Assembly: GCF_024505145.1 (NCBI RefSeq)
Contig: NZ_JANIAA010000013.1
Location: 62,001 to 126,000 of the forward strand
From: Streptomyces rugosispiralis
GTDB lineage: Bacteria; Actinomycetota; Actinomycetes; Streptomycetales; Streptomycetaceae
Reading direction: 5' to 3'
DNA length: 64,000 nucleotides
Shown one piece after another: positions 52,702-61,316 of this stretch. Within the stretch, counting starts at the first letter, position 1. Each line of letters starts with the position of its first letter. Under the pieces are notes generated by a model. That model had not been told where the DNA came from. It searched no databases and saw nothing but the letters and a program-made list of their open reading frames with translations. The translations under genes were made by a program, and so were the position numbers.

Positions 52702-54174
52702 TCAGACCGGCACCGCGACGTACTTGTACTCCAGGAACTCGTCGATGCCGACGCGGCCGCCCTCGCGTCCGAGCCCGGACTGTTTGACGCCGCCGAAGGG
52801 GGCCGCGGGGTTGGAGACCAGTCCGGTGTTGAGGCCGACCATACCGACCTCGAGCCGTTCGCTCACCCGCAGCGAGCGGCCCAGGTCCTGGGTGAACACA
52901 TAGCCCACCAGGCCCCATTCGGTGTCGTTGGCGGTGGCGAGGACCTCGTCCTCGTCGTCGAAGGTGAGCACGGCCGCGACCGGTCCGAAGATCTCGGTCT
53001 CCATCAGCCGGCTGGCCGGGGAGACCCCGGTGAGCACGGTGGGCGGGTAGAAGCAGCCGGGGCCCTCGGGGGTGCTGCCGCCGACCAGGACCTCGGCGCC
53101 CCGGGCCACGGCGTCCGCGACCAGCTCCTCGACCTTGGCACGCCCCGCCCGGTCGATGAGCGGCCCGACCTGGACACCGGGGCGGTTGCCCGGCCCGACC
53201 TCCAGCCCGCCCATCCGGCGGGCCAGCCGGTCGGCGAACTCGGCCGCCACGGAGGAGTGGACGAAGAAGCGATTGGCCGCCGTGCACGCCTCGCCCATGT
53301 TGCGCATCTTGGCGGTCATGGCGCCCTCGACCGCGACGTCGAGGTCGGCGTCCTCGAAGACGATGAAGGGGGCGTTGCCGCCGAGCTCCATGGAGGTGCG
53401 GACCACCGCGGGCGCGCTCTGGGCGAGCAGGGTGCGGCCGACCTGGGTGGAGCCGGTGAAGGAGAGCTTGCGGACGTGCCCGCCGGTCAGCAGCGGCTCC
53501 ACGACCTCTCCGGCGCGGGAGGTGGTGACCACGTTGAGCACCCCGGCCGGAAGCCCCGCCTCCGCCAGGATCCCGGCGAGCGCCAGGCTGGACAGCGGGG
53601 TCTGCGGGGCGGGCTTGAGCACCATGGTGCAGCCCGCGGCGATCGCCGGGCCGATCTTGCGAGTGCCCATGGCCAGCGGGAAGTTCCACGGCGTGATGAG
53701 CAGACAGGGGCCGACCGGGCGGCGCATCAGCAGCATCCGGTTCTTGCCGTCCGGCAGCGTGGAGAACCCGCCCTCGACGCGCACGGCCTCCTCGGAGAAC
53801 CAGCGGAAGAACTCCGCGGCGTAGGCCGCCTCCCCACGCGCCTCGGCCAGCGGTTTGCCCATCTCGGCCGTCATCAGCGCGGCGAGCGCGTCCGCCCGCT
53901 CCACGATCAGCTCATAGGCGCGGCGCAGGATCTCGCTGCGCTCGCGGGGCGCGGTGGCCGCCCACTTCTCCTGGGCCTCCTCGGCCGCGGCCAGGGCGCG
54001 CTGCCCGTCGGCGGGGGCGGCGTCGGCGACGTCGCACAGCACCTCACCGGTGGCCGGGTCGTCGACCGGCATGGTCTGGCCGCCCGCCGCGTCGGACCAC
54101 GACCCGGCGATGTAGAGCTGCTTGGGCACCGCGGCGACGACCTCGGCGGCCGAGGGGTACGAGGGGGTGGACAT
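52702..54174 (-). CDS. gabD: Succinate-semialdehyde dehydrogenase
   Basis: A 490-residue NAD(P)-dependent aldehyde dehydrogenase converting succinate semialdehyde to succinate, the second step of GABA catabolism. Catalytic Glu in MELGGNAPFIVF and catalytic Cys in GEACTAANRFFVH (near residue 295) are intact; LLITPWNFPLAM and FTGSTQVGRTL bind cofactor. GGAGA lies before the ATG. It is downstream of gabT with an 87-base gap holding a hairpin. Confidence 0.95.
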   Translation of the reverse strand: MSTPSYPSAAEVVAAVPKQLYIAGSWSDAAGGQTMPVDDPATGEVLCDVADAAPADGQRALAAAEEAQEKWAATAPRERSEILRRAYELIVERADALAALMTAEMGKPLAEARGEAAYAAEFFRWFSEEAVRVEGGFSTLPDGKNRMLLMRRPVGPCLLITPWNFPLAMGTRKIGPAIAAGCTMVLKPAPQTPLSSLALAGILAEAGLPAGVLNVVTTSRAGEVVEPLLTGGHVRKLSFTGSTQVGRTLLAQSAPAVVRTSMELGGNAPFIVFEDADLDVAVEGAMTAKMRNMGEACTAANRFFVHSSVAAEFADRLARRMGGLEVGPGNRPGVQVGPLIDRAGRAKVEELVADAVARGAEVLVGGSTPEGPGCFYPPTVLTGVSPASRLMETEIFGPVAAVLTFDDEDEVLATANDTEWGLVGYVFTQDLGRSLRVSERLEVGMVGLNTGLVSNPAAPFGGVKQSGLGREGGRVGIDEFLEYKYVAVPV

Positions 54175-54196
54175 AGGGCAATCTCCTATCGGACCG

Positions 54197-54225
54197 CCGC
54201 CGGTCCGAGGGGTTCGGACCGGCGG
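54197..54225 (-). promoter_or_regulatory. Hairpin in the gabT-gabD gap
   Basis: Arms 54197-54207 and 54215-54225 pair over 11 bases with an AGGGGTT loop, 23 bases upstream of gabD's ATG. Perhaps an attenuating or mRNA-processing element lowering gabD relative to gabT. Confidence 0.55.
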
Positions 54226-54261
54226 ACGGATCGGGCTCCCGTGGGTGATGTGCGGTGCGCG

Positions 54262-55521
54262 TCAGGAGTCCGCTGTTCCGGTGCTGACGGCGGCGGACCA
54301 GGCGCGCAGACCCTCGTCGATCGCCGCTTCGTCGACGACGAGGGCGGGGATCATCCGGACCACATGGTTCCAGGCGCCGCACAGGAGCAGCAACAGCCCT
54401 TCGTCCACGGCGGCGCGCTGCACCCGGGCCGCGGTCGCCGGGTCCGGCTCACCGTCGGCGGTGACGAACTCGCTGGCCAGCATGAGGCCGAGGCCGCGCA
54501 CATCGCCGATGGCCGGGGTCTTGGCGGCCACGTCCTCCAGACCGCCGCGCAGCCGCGCCCCCATGGCGTCGGCGTTGGCCACGAGGTTCTCCTCGCGGAC
54601 CACGTCCAGGGTGGCGGCGGCCGCCGCGCAGGCCACGGCGTTGGCGCCGTAGGTGCCGCCCTGGGAGCCGGGCCATGCCTTGCTCATCAGCTCCTCGGAG
54701 GCGGCGATGCCGGACAGCGGGAAGCCGCTGGCCAGCCCCTTGGCGGTGACCAGGATGTCGGGGCGGATGCCGAAGTGGTCATGGCCCCAGAACCGTCCGG
54801 TGCGGCCCACCCCGGTCTGCACCTCGTCCAGGATCAGCAGGAAGCCATGGCGGTCGGCGCGCTCCCGCAGGCCCTGGAGGAAGCCCTCGGTGGCGGGCAC
54901 ATAGCCACCCTCGCCGAGCACCGGTTCGACGATGATCGCGGCGGTGTCGTCGGGCGGGGAGATGGTCTGCAGGACGTAGTCCAGCTCCCGCAGGGCGAAC
55001 CGGGTCGCGGTCTCCTCGTCCCAGCCGTACCGGTAGGCCGTGGGGAACGGGGTCACCACGACGCCGCTCATCAGGGGCGAGAAACCGGAGCGGAAGCGGG
55101 TTCCGGAGGTGGTCATGGAGGCGGCGGCCACGGTGCGGCCGTGGAATCCGCCGTGGCAGACCAGGACGTTGGGCCGGCCGGTGGCCTGGCGGGCCAGGCG
55201 CAGGGCCGACTCCACGGCCTCGCTGCCGGAGTTGCTGAAGAACAGACTGTCGAGGCCGGTGGGGAGCACCTCGCCCAGCTTCTCGACCAGCCGCCGCAGC
55301 GGCGGGTGCATCACGGTCGTGTACTGGCCGTGGATGAGGGTGCCCACCTGCTCCTGGGCGGCGGCGACGACCCGCGGATGGCAGTGCCCGGTACTGGTGA
55401 CGCCGATGCCCGCGGTGAAGTCGAGGTATCGCCGCCCGTCCTCGCCGTCGATGTAGGCGCCCTCTCCGCGGACGGCGACCACCGGAGTGGCTTGACGGAG
55501 CTGCGGCGACAGATTGGTCAT
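54262..55521 (-). CDS. gabT: 4-aminobutyrate aminotransferase
   Basis: A 419-residue class III PLP aminotransferase transferring the amino group of GABA to 2-oxoglutarate. LFFSNSGSEAVESALRLAR, GGFHGRTVAAASMT and the PLP lysine in LVTAKGLASGFPL (near 277) are clear, as is ILDEVQTGVGRTG. I chose the ATG of MTNLSPQ (55521), which follows GGGAGA; an ATG 18 bases earlier is possible. First gene of the gabTD pair; divergent from the PucR gene. Confidence 0.94.
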   Translation of the reverse strand: MTNLSPQLRQATPVVAVRGEGAYIDGEDGRRYLDFTAGIGVTSTGHCHPRVVAAAQEQVGTLIHGQYTTVMHPPLRRLVEKLGEVLPTGLDSLFFSNSGSEAVESALRLARQATGRPNVLVCHGGFHGRTVAAASMTTSGTRFRSGFSPLMSGVVVTPFPTAYRYGWDEETATRFALRELDYVLQTISPPDDTAAIIVEPVLGEGGYVPATEGFLQGLRERADRHGFLLILDEVQTGVGRTGRFWGHDHFGIRPDILVTAKGLASGFPLSGIAASEELMSKAWPGSQGGTYGANAVACAAAAATLDVVREENLVANADAMGARLRGGLEDVAAKTPAIGDVRGLGLMLASEFVTADGEPDPATAARVQRAAVDEGLLLLLCGAWNHVVRMIPALVVDEAAIDEGLRAWSAAVSTGTADS

Positions 55522-55592
55522 GTTCTCTCCCACACCCACGGGTCGGCGATGCGCACGGACACTTCGAGGGTGGGGGGACGGACCCGGTCAGG

Positions 55593-55606
55593 ACAATGAT
55601 CACTGT
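55593..55606. promoter_or_regulatory. Candidate operator in the gabT-pucR divergent promoter
   Basis: ACAATGATCACTGT is symmetric at 12 of 14 positions and lies in the divergent control region, 72 bases before gabT. Likely bound by the adjacent PucR-family regulator. Confidence 0.5.
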
Positions 55607-55723
55607 GTCGCGGGGTGGTGATCGCTATGGACGATCTGTCAACGACCGCGGGTACGGGCGCTGTCAAGAGGCCGGCCGGGATCGTGGTTGCGCCCGGCGC
55701 TCGGGCTTGCCACAGTGAACGGC

Positions 55724-57409
55724 ATGAACGGCTCCGGTGGCACCGCGTACGACGCTGCCGGACGGCCGTCCGCCCACCCCGCCGAACCCCCGCGGATCCC
55801 GGGGCGTCCGCCGCTCAGCCTCGCCGAGGTGCTGCGGCTTCCGGTGCTGGCCGCCGGGGCGCCGGAGGTGGTCTCCGGCCATGGGCAGCTGACCCGGCCG
55901 GTCCGCTGGGTCCACATCACCGAGCTGCTGGACCCGGCGTCCTTCCTCAAGGGCGGGGAGCTGGTGCTGACCACCGGGATGCCGCTGCCCGAGGATCCGG
56001 CGCTGGTCCGCCGGTATGTCGACGAGCTCGCGGACGTCGGCGCCGCCGGGCTGGTCATCGAGCTGGTGCGGCGCTACCACCGGCCGCCCTCGGAGCTGGT
56101 ACGGGCCTGTCTGGCGCGGGACTTCCCGCTCGTCCTGCTCTCGCGGACGGTGAACTTCGTGGAGGTCACCCAGGTGCTCCACTCCCTGATCGTCGGCAGT
56201 CAGGTGGAGAGCCTGCGCCGGGCCCAGGACGTCCATGACACCTTCACCGCGCTGACCCTGCGGGGCGCCGGGCCGGAGGAGGTGGTGGACATGGCGGCCG
56301 AGATGAGCGGGCACCCCGTGGTGCTGGAGAACCTGGTGCACCAGGCCGTCATCTGCGGGTCGCCGGGGCGCGGGGTGGAGGGGGCGCTGACCGGCTGGGA
56401 GCGGCGCTCGCGCGCCACGCCCTCGCCCGACCGGACCGGGCTGAGCGGTCCGGAGGACTGGCTGGTGACCGCGGTGGAGTACCGGGGCGAGCGGTGGGGG
56501 CGGCTGCTGATGCTCCCGGACGTGGCCCGGGACCCGGCGGTCGGCCCCGAGGACGCGATGGTCCTGGAGCGCACCGCCACGGCCCTGACCATCGCCCGGC
56601 TCACCCATCACACCCGCTGGGAGCGGCGGGCCCAGCGCACCCTGCTGCTTGACCTGGTGGAGCAGCGCTGCCGGTCCAGGGGCGAGGCCCGTGCCAGGGC
56701 CGAGGCGCTGGGCGTGCCGGTCGCGGGCCGCCGGCTGATGGTGGTGCTGGTCAGCCCCGGCCCCGGCGCCGGGGAGACGACCGAGCTGGAGGACCGGCTG
56801 ACGGACGAGCTGGGGGCGGCCGGGGCCGCCGTGCTGGTCGGCGCGGTGCCCGGTGACCACATAGGGGTGCTGCTGGCCCTGCCCGCCGCCACGCCGTGGC
56901 GGCCGCTGGTGGAGCGGCTGAGCCGCTCGGTGCGGGAGTCCCGGCCGGACGCCGTGATCGGCGTCGGCTCCGAGGTGTCGGATCTGTCGCAGACCGCCCG
57001 GTCGTTCCAGCAGGCGGCGCGGGTCGCGGACGCCGCCGTTCCGGGGACGCCGGACAAGGCGTTCCACGAGCTGTCCGACATCGGGCTGCGGCAGTTGCTG
57101 TACGCGCTGCGCGGCGATGTGCGGCTCCAGGAGTTCGTGGAGCGGCAGTTGGGGCGGTTGGTGGACTACGACGAGCGGCACGACACCGATCTGCTGCCGG
57201 TGCTGCACACCTTCCTGGACGCGGCGGGCAACAAGACGGTGGCCGCCAAGCGCGCGAATCTGTCCCGGCAGGCGTTCTACCAGCGGCTGCACTCGGTGGA
57301 GCGGGTGCTCGGGTGCGATCTGGAGTCGGGTGAGCAGCGCACCCAGCTCCATGTGGCGCTCACCGCCTTCCGCCTGCTGCGGCTGTCCCGGGGCCCGGCC
57401 CCGTCCTGA
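55724..57409 (+). CDS. PucR-family transcriptional regulator of GABA catabolism
   Basis: A 561-residue regulator with an N-terminal PucR ligand domain (about 30-150, LSLAEVLRLPVLAAGAPEVV, WVHITELLDPASFLKGGEL) and a C-terminal HTH_30 DNA-binding domain (FLDAAGNKTVAAKRANLSRQ). Divergent from gabT, it probably activates gabTD in response to GABA or a breakdown product. The start is uncertain: ATG 55724, GTG 55715 or an earlier TTG. Its stop codon coincides with the left flank of a small inverted-repeat element. Confidence 0.88.
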   Translation: MNGSGGTAYDAAGRPSAHPAEPPRIPGRPPLSLAEVLRLPVLAAGAPEVVSGHGQLTRPVRWVHITELLDPASFLKGGELVLTTGMPLPEDPALVRRYVDELADVGAAGLVIELVRRYHRPPSELVRACLARDFPLVLLSRTVNFVEVTQVLHSLIVGSQVESLRRAQDVHDTFTALTLRGAGPEEVVDMAAEMSGHPVVLENLVHQAVICGSPGRGVEGALTGWERRSRATPSPDRTGLSGPEDWLVTAVEYRGERWGRLLMLPDVARDPAVGPEDAMVLERTATALTIARLTHHTRWERRAQRTLLLDLVEQRCRSRGEARARAEALGVPVAGRRLMVVLVSPGPGAGETTELEDRLTDELGAAGAAVLVGAVPGDHIGVLLALPAATPWRPLVERLSRSVRESRPDAVIGVGSEVSDLSQTARSFQQAARVADAAVPGTPDKAFHELSDIGLRQLLYALRGDVRLQEFVERQLGRLVDYDERHDTDLLPVLHTFLDAAGNKTVAAKRANLSRQAFYQRLHSVERVLGCDLESGEQRTQLHVALTAFRLLRLSRGPAPS

Positions 57410-57490
57410 GAGCCTGTGTCATATCCCCGGCCGGGCGTGCGACGCCTGGCACGCACGCTGATCCGACCGGGGATATGACACGGGCTCTGA
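57407..57490. mobile_element. MITE-like 78-bp element with TGA flanks
   Basis: Inverted arms 57410-57430 and 57467-57487 are 21 bases long with one mismatch (GAGCCTGTGTCATATCCCC against the complement of its partner). Both ends are flanked by TGA (57407-57409 and 57488-57490), as expected of a 3-bp target duplication; the left TGA is the pucR stop codon. The interior codes for nothing. A simple transcriptional hairpin is the alternative. Confidence 0.55.
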
Positions 57491-57497
57491 GACGGCG

Positions 57498-57544
57498 ACG
57501 CGCCACGGCCGGCCCGGATCGAATCCGGGCCGGCCGTGGCGCGT
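57498..57544. terminator. 22-bp-stem hairpin between convergent genes
   Basis: Arms 57498-57519 and 57523-57544 are perfectly complementary with a 3-base loop. It lies between pucR and the convergent PAS-LuxR gene and probably serves both. Confidence 0.85.
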
Positions 57545-57568
57545 TCGTGGACCTCCGCGGCGCGGGGG

Positions 57569-58255
57569 TCACTTGACGAAGTCGTCGACGACCTTTGGCG
57601 GCCAGCAGCCGACGTTGAGTACGCCGATGGAGTAGGCGCGGGAGACGAGGGCCGCGCGGTTGGGCACCCGCAGCTTCCGCAGCAGCCGGGTCACGTGGTA
57701 CTCGACACCCTGCCGGCTGAGGTAGAGCCGGGAGGCCAGCGGGATGGTGGAGAGCCCGGCGGCGATGCCCTCCAGGATGCGCGCCTCGGTCTCGGTGAGG
57801 AGCTTCTTACGGTTGGTGGCCATCTCCACCTCCTCGCCACCCGCCGTGGGACGCATCACCACGAGGATCGAGGCCACATGGGCGGTGCCCTCGCGCACCG
57901 CCACGGCGGTGAGCCCGCTGGTGAAGGCGGCCCCCTCGGCGCCGATGGCCACCACATGGGTGGTGAACCGGTGGCGGGAGCCGTCGAGGAGCCGGGTGAA
58001 CTGCCGCTTCAGCGCCTGTCGGACGCTGGGGTGTACAAGGTCACAGAAATCACGGCCGCACACGTCCGAGGCGGCGTCGTCGAACTGCCGGAAGAATTCC
58101 CGGTTCGCCTGCTGGACGATGAGCGACGGGTCGAGACAGACGACACACGCCCCTGGCTGATCGAACTGGCGCAATAGATCCGTGTACTCGGTCTGCTCGT
58201 GTCCAAGCTCGTGGGGGGTTGGCCGAGCCGAATCGGTTAGTAAAGGCAATGCCAA
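57569..58255 (-). CDS. PAS-LuxR transcriptional regulator
   Basis: A 228-residue regulator with a PAS sensor domain (about 30-130, GACVVCLDPSLIVQQANREF) and a LuxR helix-turn-helix at the C-terminus (LTETEARILEGIAAGLSTI, YLSRQGVEYHVTRLLRKL). This architecture matches PimM-type activators of polyene and related polyketide clusters. The ORF begins with TTG at 58255, or a TTG two codons later; no ATG or GTG gives a full PAS domain, so the start is uncertain. The AT-rich upstream region holds a perfect 34-bp palindrome. Confidence 0.88.
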   Translation of the reverse strand: MALPLLTDSARPTPHELGHEQTEYTDLLRQFDQPGACVVCLDPSLIVQQANREFFRQFDDAASDVCGRDFCDLVHPSVRQALKRQFTRLLDGSRHRFTTHVVAIGAEGAAFTSGLTAVAVREGTAHVASILVVMRPTAGGEEVEMATNRKKLLTETEARILEGIAAGLSTIPLASRLYLSRQGVEYHVTRLLRKLRVPNRAALVSRAYSIGVLNVGCWPPKVVDDFVK

Positions 58256-58284
58256 GGGACTGCCATCCCTTCCTAATTCTCAGT

Positions 58285-58318
58285 ATTCGGAATTGAATAT
58301 CGATATTCAATTCCGAAT
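58285..58318. promoter_or_regulatory. Perfect 34-bp palindrome in an AT-rich promoter
   Basis: Bases 58285-58318 equal their own reverse complement (outer half ATTCGGAATTGAATATC). The site starts 30 bases upstream of the PAS-LuxR start and the gap to the LAL gene is 250 bases. A half-site CTAGGGAT, as in PimM-type operators (CTVGGGAWWTCCCBAG), occurs at 58338-58345, and an AAGGGA/TCCCTT pair spans 58254-58271. Confidence 0.8.
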
Positions 58319-58505
58319 GTTCATTTCAGAATTGAGACTAGGGATCTACGGGTACGGAAGTCAACGTCAACAGGGGTGTCGCCAGCCAATCCCGTGGTGG
58401 GGTGCCCCGAAGGTTCGGTCCGCACCCCACCCCTTCGGTGGGCCGGTACGGTAGGTTCACGAAACCTCGTCAAACAGCGACCAATTATCGCCGTTAACGC
58501 GCTGT

Positions 58506-61316
58506 TCACGAATGCATGCGAGGCAGCAGCTCGATGAGCTCGCGCCGCCCGGAGACGCCCAGCTTGCGATAGGAACTCGTCAGATGCTTCTCGATGGCGC
58601 GGGAGCTCACCCCCAACTCGGCCGCGACCTCCTGGTTGGTCAGACCGCGTCCGACGAGGGAGGTCACGGTGCGTTCGGTACGGGTGAGGGTCGCCTCCGG
58701 CGGGGCGGCCGCCGCACCGCTGCCGTCCGCCGCGCGGATCCGCTCGACCAGCCGTGGCACCCCGCACGCCGAGGCCAGCGCCGCGGCCTCCCGGAGTACC
58801 GCCGCCGCCTCGCCGCCTCCCGGCCGCAGCCGCTTGCCCAGCAGCAGCAGGGTGCGGGCGAGTTCCAGTTCATTGGCCGAGGCACGCAGTACGTCGACCG
58901 ATTCGTGCAGCAGCCGCACCCCCTGGTCACCGTCGGTCAGCCGGGCCTTCACCCGCAGCGCGCGGCCGAGCGCCACGGGGGCGCCCCATTCCGTCGCCCG
59001 CAGCAGTTCCTCCTCGGCCAGCGCCCCGGCCGCGTGGGGGTCGCCGACCCGCCGGTGGAGGTCGGCCGCCCAGGGCCGCCAGGAGAAGAGCACGGGATTG
59101 CGCCAGCCCGACGCCTCCAACTGCCGGCCGCAGGCCAGGAGGGTTTCCAGGGCGCTGGTCCAGCGGCCGTGCTCGGCGTCCTGCGCCGCCTTGACGAACT
59201 GCAGCGCCGCGGTCAGGGCCAGGCTCGAGGAGCGACGCCGCCCGGGGCCGTCCAGAATCCGCTCGATCAGCGCGGAGTCCTGGAGGTCCAGGGCGACACG
59301 AGTGAGGGCGAGGGTGGAGACGACCCCGGCCTCCTGCCAGTGCACCTCGGCCAACCGCACGGCGCGCTCGGCGTATTCACGTGCCTGGGCGACGCGGCCG
59401 CGGGCGCTGAGCACCATGGCCTGCTGGACGTTGACGAGCGCGTCCACGACCGTGCCGCCCTGCCGCCGCGTCTGCCGCTCCATCGCCAGCCAGGAGCTGA
59501 TCCCCCGTACCGAATCGGCGGCCACCAGCCCGATCACCACCAGCGGCAGCGGGGTGTGGACCTGGTCGGAGGTGGCCGGTTCGCGCTCCAGGATCCGGTT
59601 GGCCAGCCGGGAGACCTCGGCCGCGGGCCATCGGGCGGTCAGCACCGCCGCGTTGAGCAGCACCGCCGTCAGCTCGCGCTCGGCGTAGGTGATCAGTGGC
59701 GGCTCCTCCCGCAGCGCGGACAGCCGCTCGACCGCCGCGGCCAGCTCCGCCGAGTCCTCGTGTCCGGCGTGTCGCAGCCGCGCCTCGAGCCGCAGTGCCA
59801 CATCGCGCGCCGTGCCCTCCAGCGAGTCGGCGGGCCCCAGGTCCTCGGCGACCTGGTGCAGCAGATCGATGGCCGACGGGGGTCCCAGGCCCACGATGGT
59901 GGGCGAGATCCGCAGCGCCGCGGCGGCCCGGAGCCTGGCCGTGGTCAGCAGGGGGATCGCCTGGGAGATATGGCGTTCGCAGGCGGCCGGGTCGAAGCCG
60001 CGCTCCGCGGTGGCCAGATCGATCAGCAGCCGGGCCCGGCCCTCCCCGGTCAGCGAGCCGTCCAGCAGGGCGCGGCGCAGATAGCGGGCGGCGGTGCGGG
60101 GCGCGCCGCGGCGCAGCGCGGTGTCCGCCGCGGCGCGCAGCACCTCCACCGCCCAGGGGTGATCGGAGCTGGTGACGGCCAGGAGCTGGACGGCGACGAG
60201 CTCGGCGGGGCGTCCGTTGTGGTACATCAGGGCCGCCGCGGCGTCGTGCAGCCGCTCCCGTTCGGCCACCGTCATCGAGGACTCGACCGCGTCCTGCACC
60301 ACCCGGTGGAGGAAGCGCGGCTCCTGCTCGGCGGCGAGCAGTCCCAGCTGGTGGAGGTCGCGCAGCGCGGCCAGGAAGCCGATCGGGTCCAGCCCGGCCA
60401 GCCGGCCCAGCAGGTCCGGTTCCGCCTGGTCGCCGAGGATCGCGATGGCCGCGGCCAGGTCGCGCGGGGGCCGGGGCTGGGCGCGCAGGGAGCCGGCCAG
60501 CCGCTCGCGCAGCTGGGCGGGGCGCAGCGAGCGGGCCACCTCGCCATGCTCGGCGGTGGGCCGGTGGCCGCGCATCGCCAGGTCCGCCAGCACCGACTTC
60601 AGGAACAGCGGGTTCCCCGCGGAGCTCTCGTGGCAGGCGCGGGCGAACTCCTCGTCCCCCGGTACGCCGAACTGCTCGAGGATCACTTCCTTGGTGGCGC
60701 CCAGCGACAGCGGCGCGGGGCGCAGCACCTGCCGCGCCGCCTCGACGATCTCCCGCAGCAGTGGGTCCCCGGGCCGCCGGTAGCCGTCCCGCAGCGCGCA
60801 GACGAGCACGACGCGCAGCCCGTGCAGCCGCTTCACGAGGAAGGCGAGCCAGCGCAGCGAGGGGGTGTCGACCCACTGCAGATCGTCCACCAGGATGAGC
60901 AGCGGGCGCTCGGCGCCGGCGGTGGCCAGCACCGAGCGCAGGCCGTACAGCGCCTCCTCGGGGATGGTGACGTCCCCGTTCTCGTCGAGCGGCGGGGCAT
61001 CGTCGGAGAAGACCGTCCGGCAGAGGTCGACCTCTGCCTCGATGCGCTGCCCGCGGAGCTCCTCCGGGGCGCCGGTGAGCAGGCTGTCGAAGAGCTGGCG
61101 GACCACGCCGAGGTCGAAGTCCTGCTCCATCGGCGCGGCGTTGGCGCGCAGGACCCTGATCTTCTCGCCCTCGGCGACCGTCGGCAGCCGGTGCAGCAGC
61201 GCGGTCCGGCCGGCGCCCAGGGGGCCGGTGAGTAACAACAGTGACGAGTCACCCGCCGCCGCGGCCCGCAGTGCCTCGGCGACCCGCGCCAGCTCGGCCT
61301 CCCGTTCAAGCAACAT
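58506..61316 (-). CDS. LAL (large ATP-binding LuxR) regulator 1
   Basis: A 936-residue LAL/MalT-type regulator: N-terminal AAA-like ATPase (residues 1-400), helical tetratricopeptide-like middle, and C-terminal LuxR helix-turn-helix (LTRTERTVTSLVGRGLTNQE, VSSRAIEKHLTSSYRKLGV). Walker B LLILVDDLQWVD is intact, but Walker A reads GPLGAGRT, with Arg for the usual Lys. Such proteins activate polyketide gene clusters. AAGGAGGGGG precedes the ATG at 61316, and the upstream LAL gene overlaps this start by 11 bases. Confidence 0.92.
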   Translation of the reverse strand: MLLEREAELARVAEALRAAAAGDSSLLLLTGPLGAGRTALLHRLPTVAEGEKIRVLRANAAPMEQDFDLGVVRQLFDSLLTGAPEELRGQRIEAEVDLCRTVFSDDAPPLDENGDVTIPEEALYGLRSVLATAGAERPLLILVDDLQWVDTPSLRWLAFLVKRLHGLRVVLVCALRDGYRRPGDPLLREIVEAARQVLRPAPLSLGATKEVILEQFGVPGDEEFARACHESSAGNPLFLKSVLADLAMRGHRPTAEHGEVARSLRPAQLRERLAGSLRAQPRPPRDLAAAIAILGDQAEPDLLGRLAGLDPIGFLAALRDLHQLGLLAAEQEPRFLHRVVQDAVESSMTVAERERLHDAAAALMYHNGRPAELVAVQLLAVTSSDHPWAVEVLRAAADTALRRGAPRTAARYLRRALLDGSLTGEGRARLLIDLATAERGFDPAACERHISQAIPLLTTARLRAAAALRISPTIVGLGPPSAIDLLHQVAEDLGPADSLEGTARDVALRLEARLRHAGHEDSAELAAAVERLSALREEPPLITYAERELTAVLLNAAVLTARWPAAEVSRLANRILEREPATSDQVHTPLPLVVIGLVAADSVRGISSWLAMERQTRRQGGTVVDALVNVQQAMVLSARGRVAQAREYAERAVRLAEVHWQEAGVVSTLALTRVALDLQDSALIERILDGPGRRRSSSLALTAALQFVKAAQDAEHGRWTSALETLLACGRQLEASGWRNPVLFSWRPWAADLHRRVGDPHAAGALAEEELLRATEWGAPVALGRALRVKARLTDGDQGVRLLHESVDVLRASANELELARTLLLLGKRLRPGGGEAAAVLREAAALASACGVPRLVERIRAADGSGAAAAPPEATLTRTERTVTSLVGRGLTNQEVAAELGVSSRAIEKHLTSSYRKLGVSGRRELIELLPRMHS

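Noticed and set aside
58050..58310. 86-codon ORF beginning at MNIDIQF over the palindrome
   Set aside because: It starts inside the palindrome and lies out of frame with the PAS-LuxR gene; no ribosome-binding site or family resemblance.
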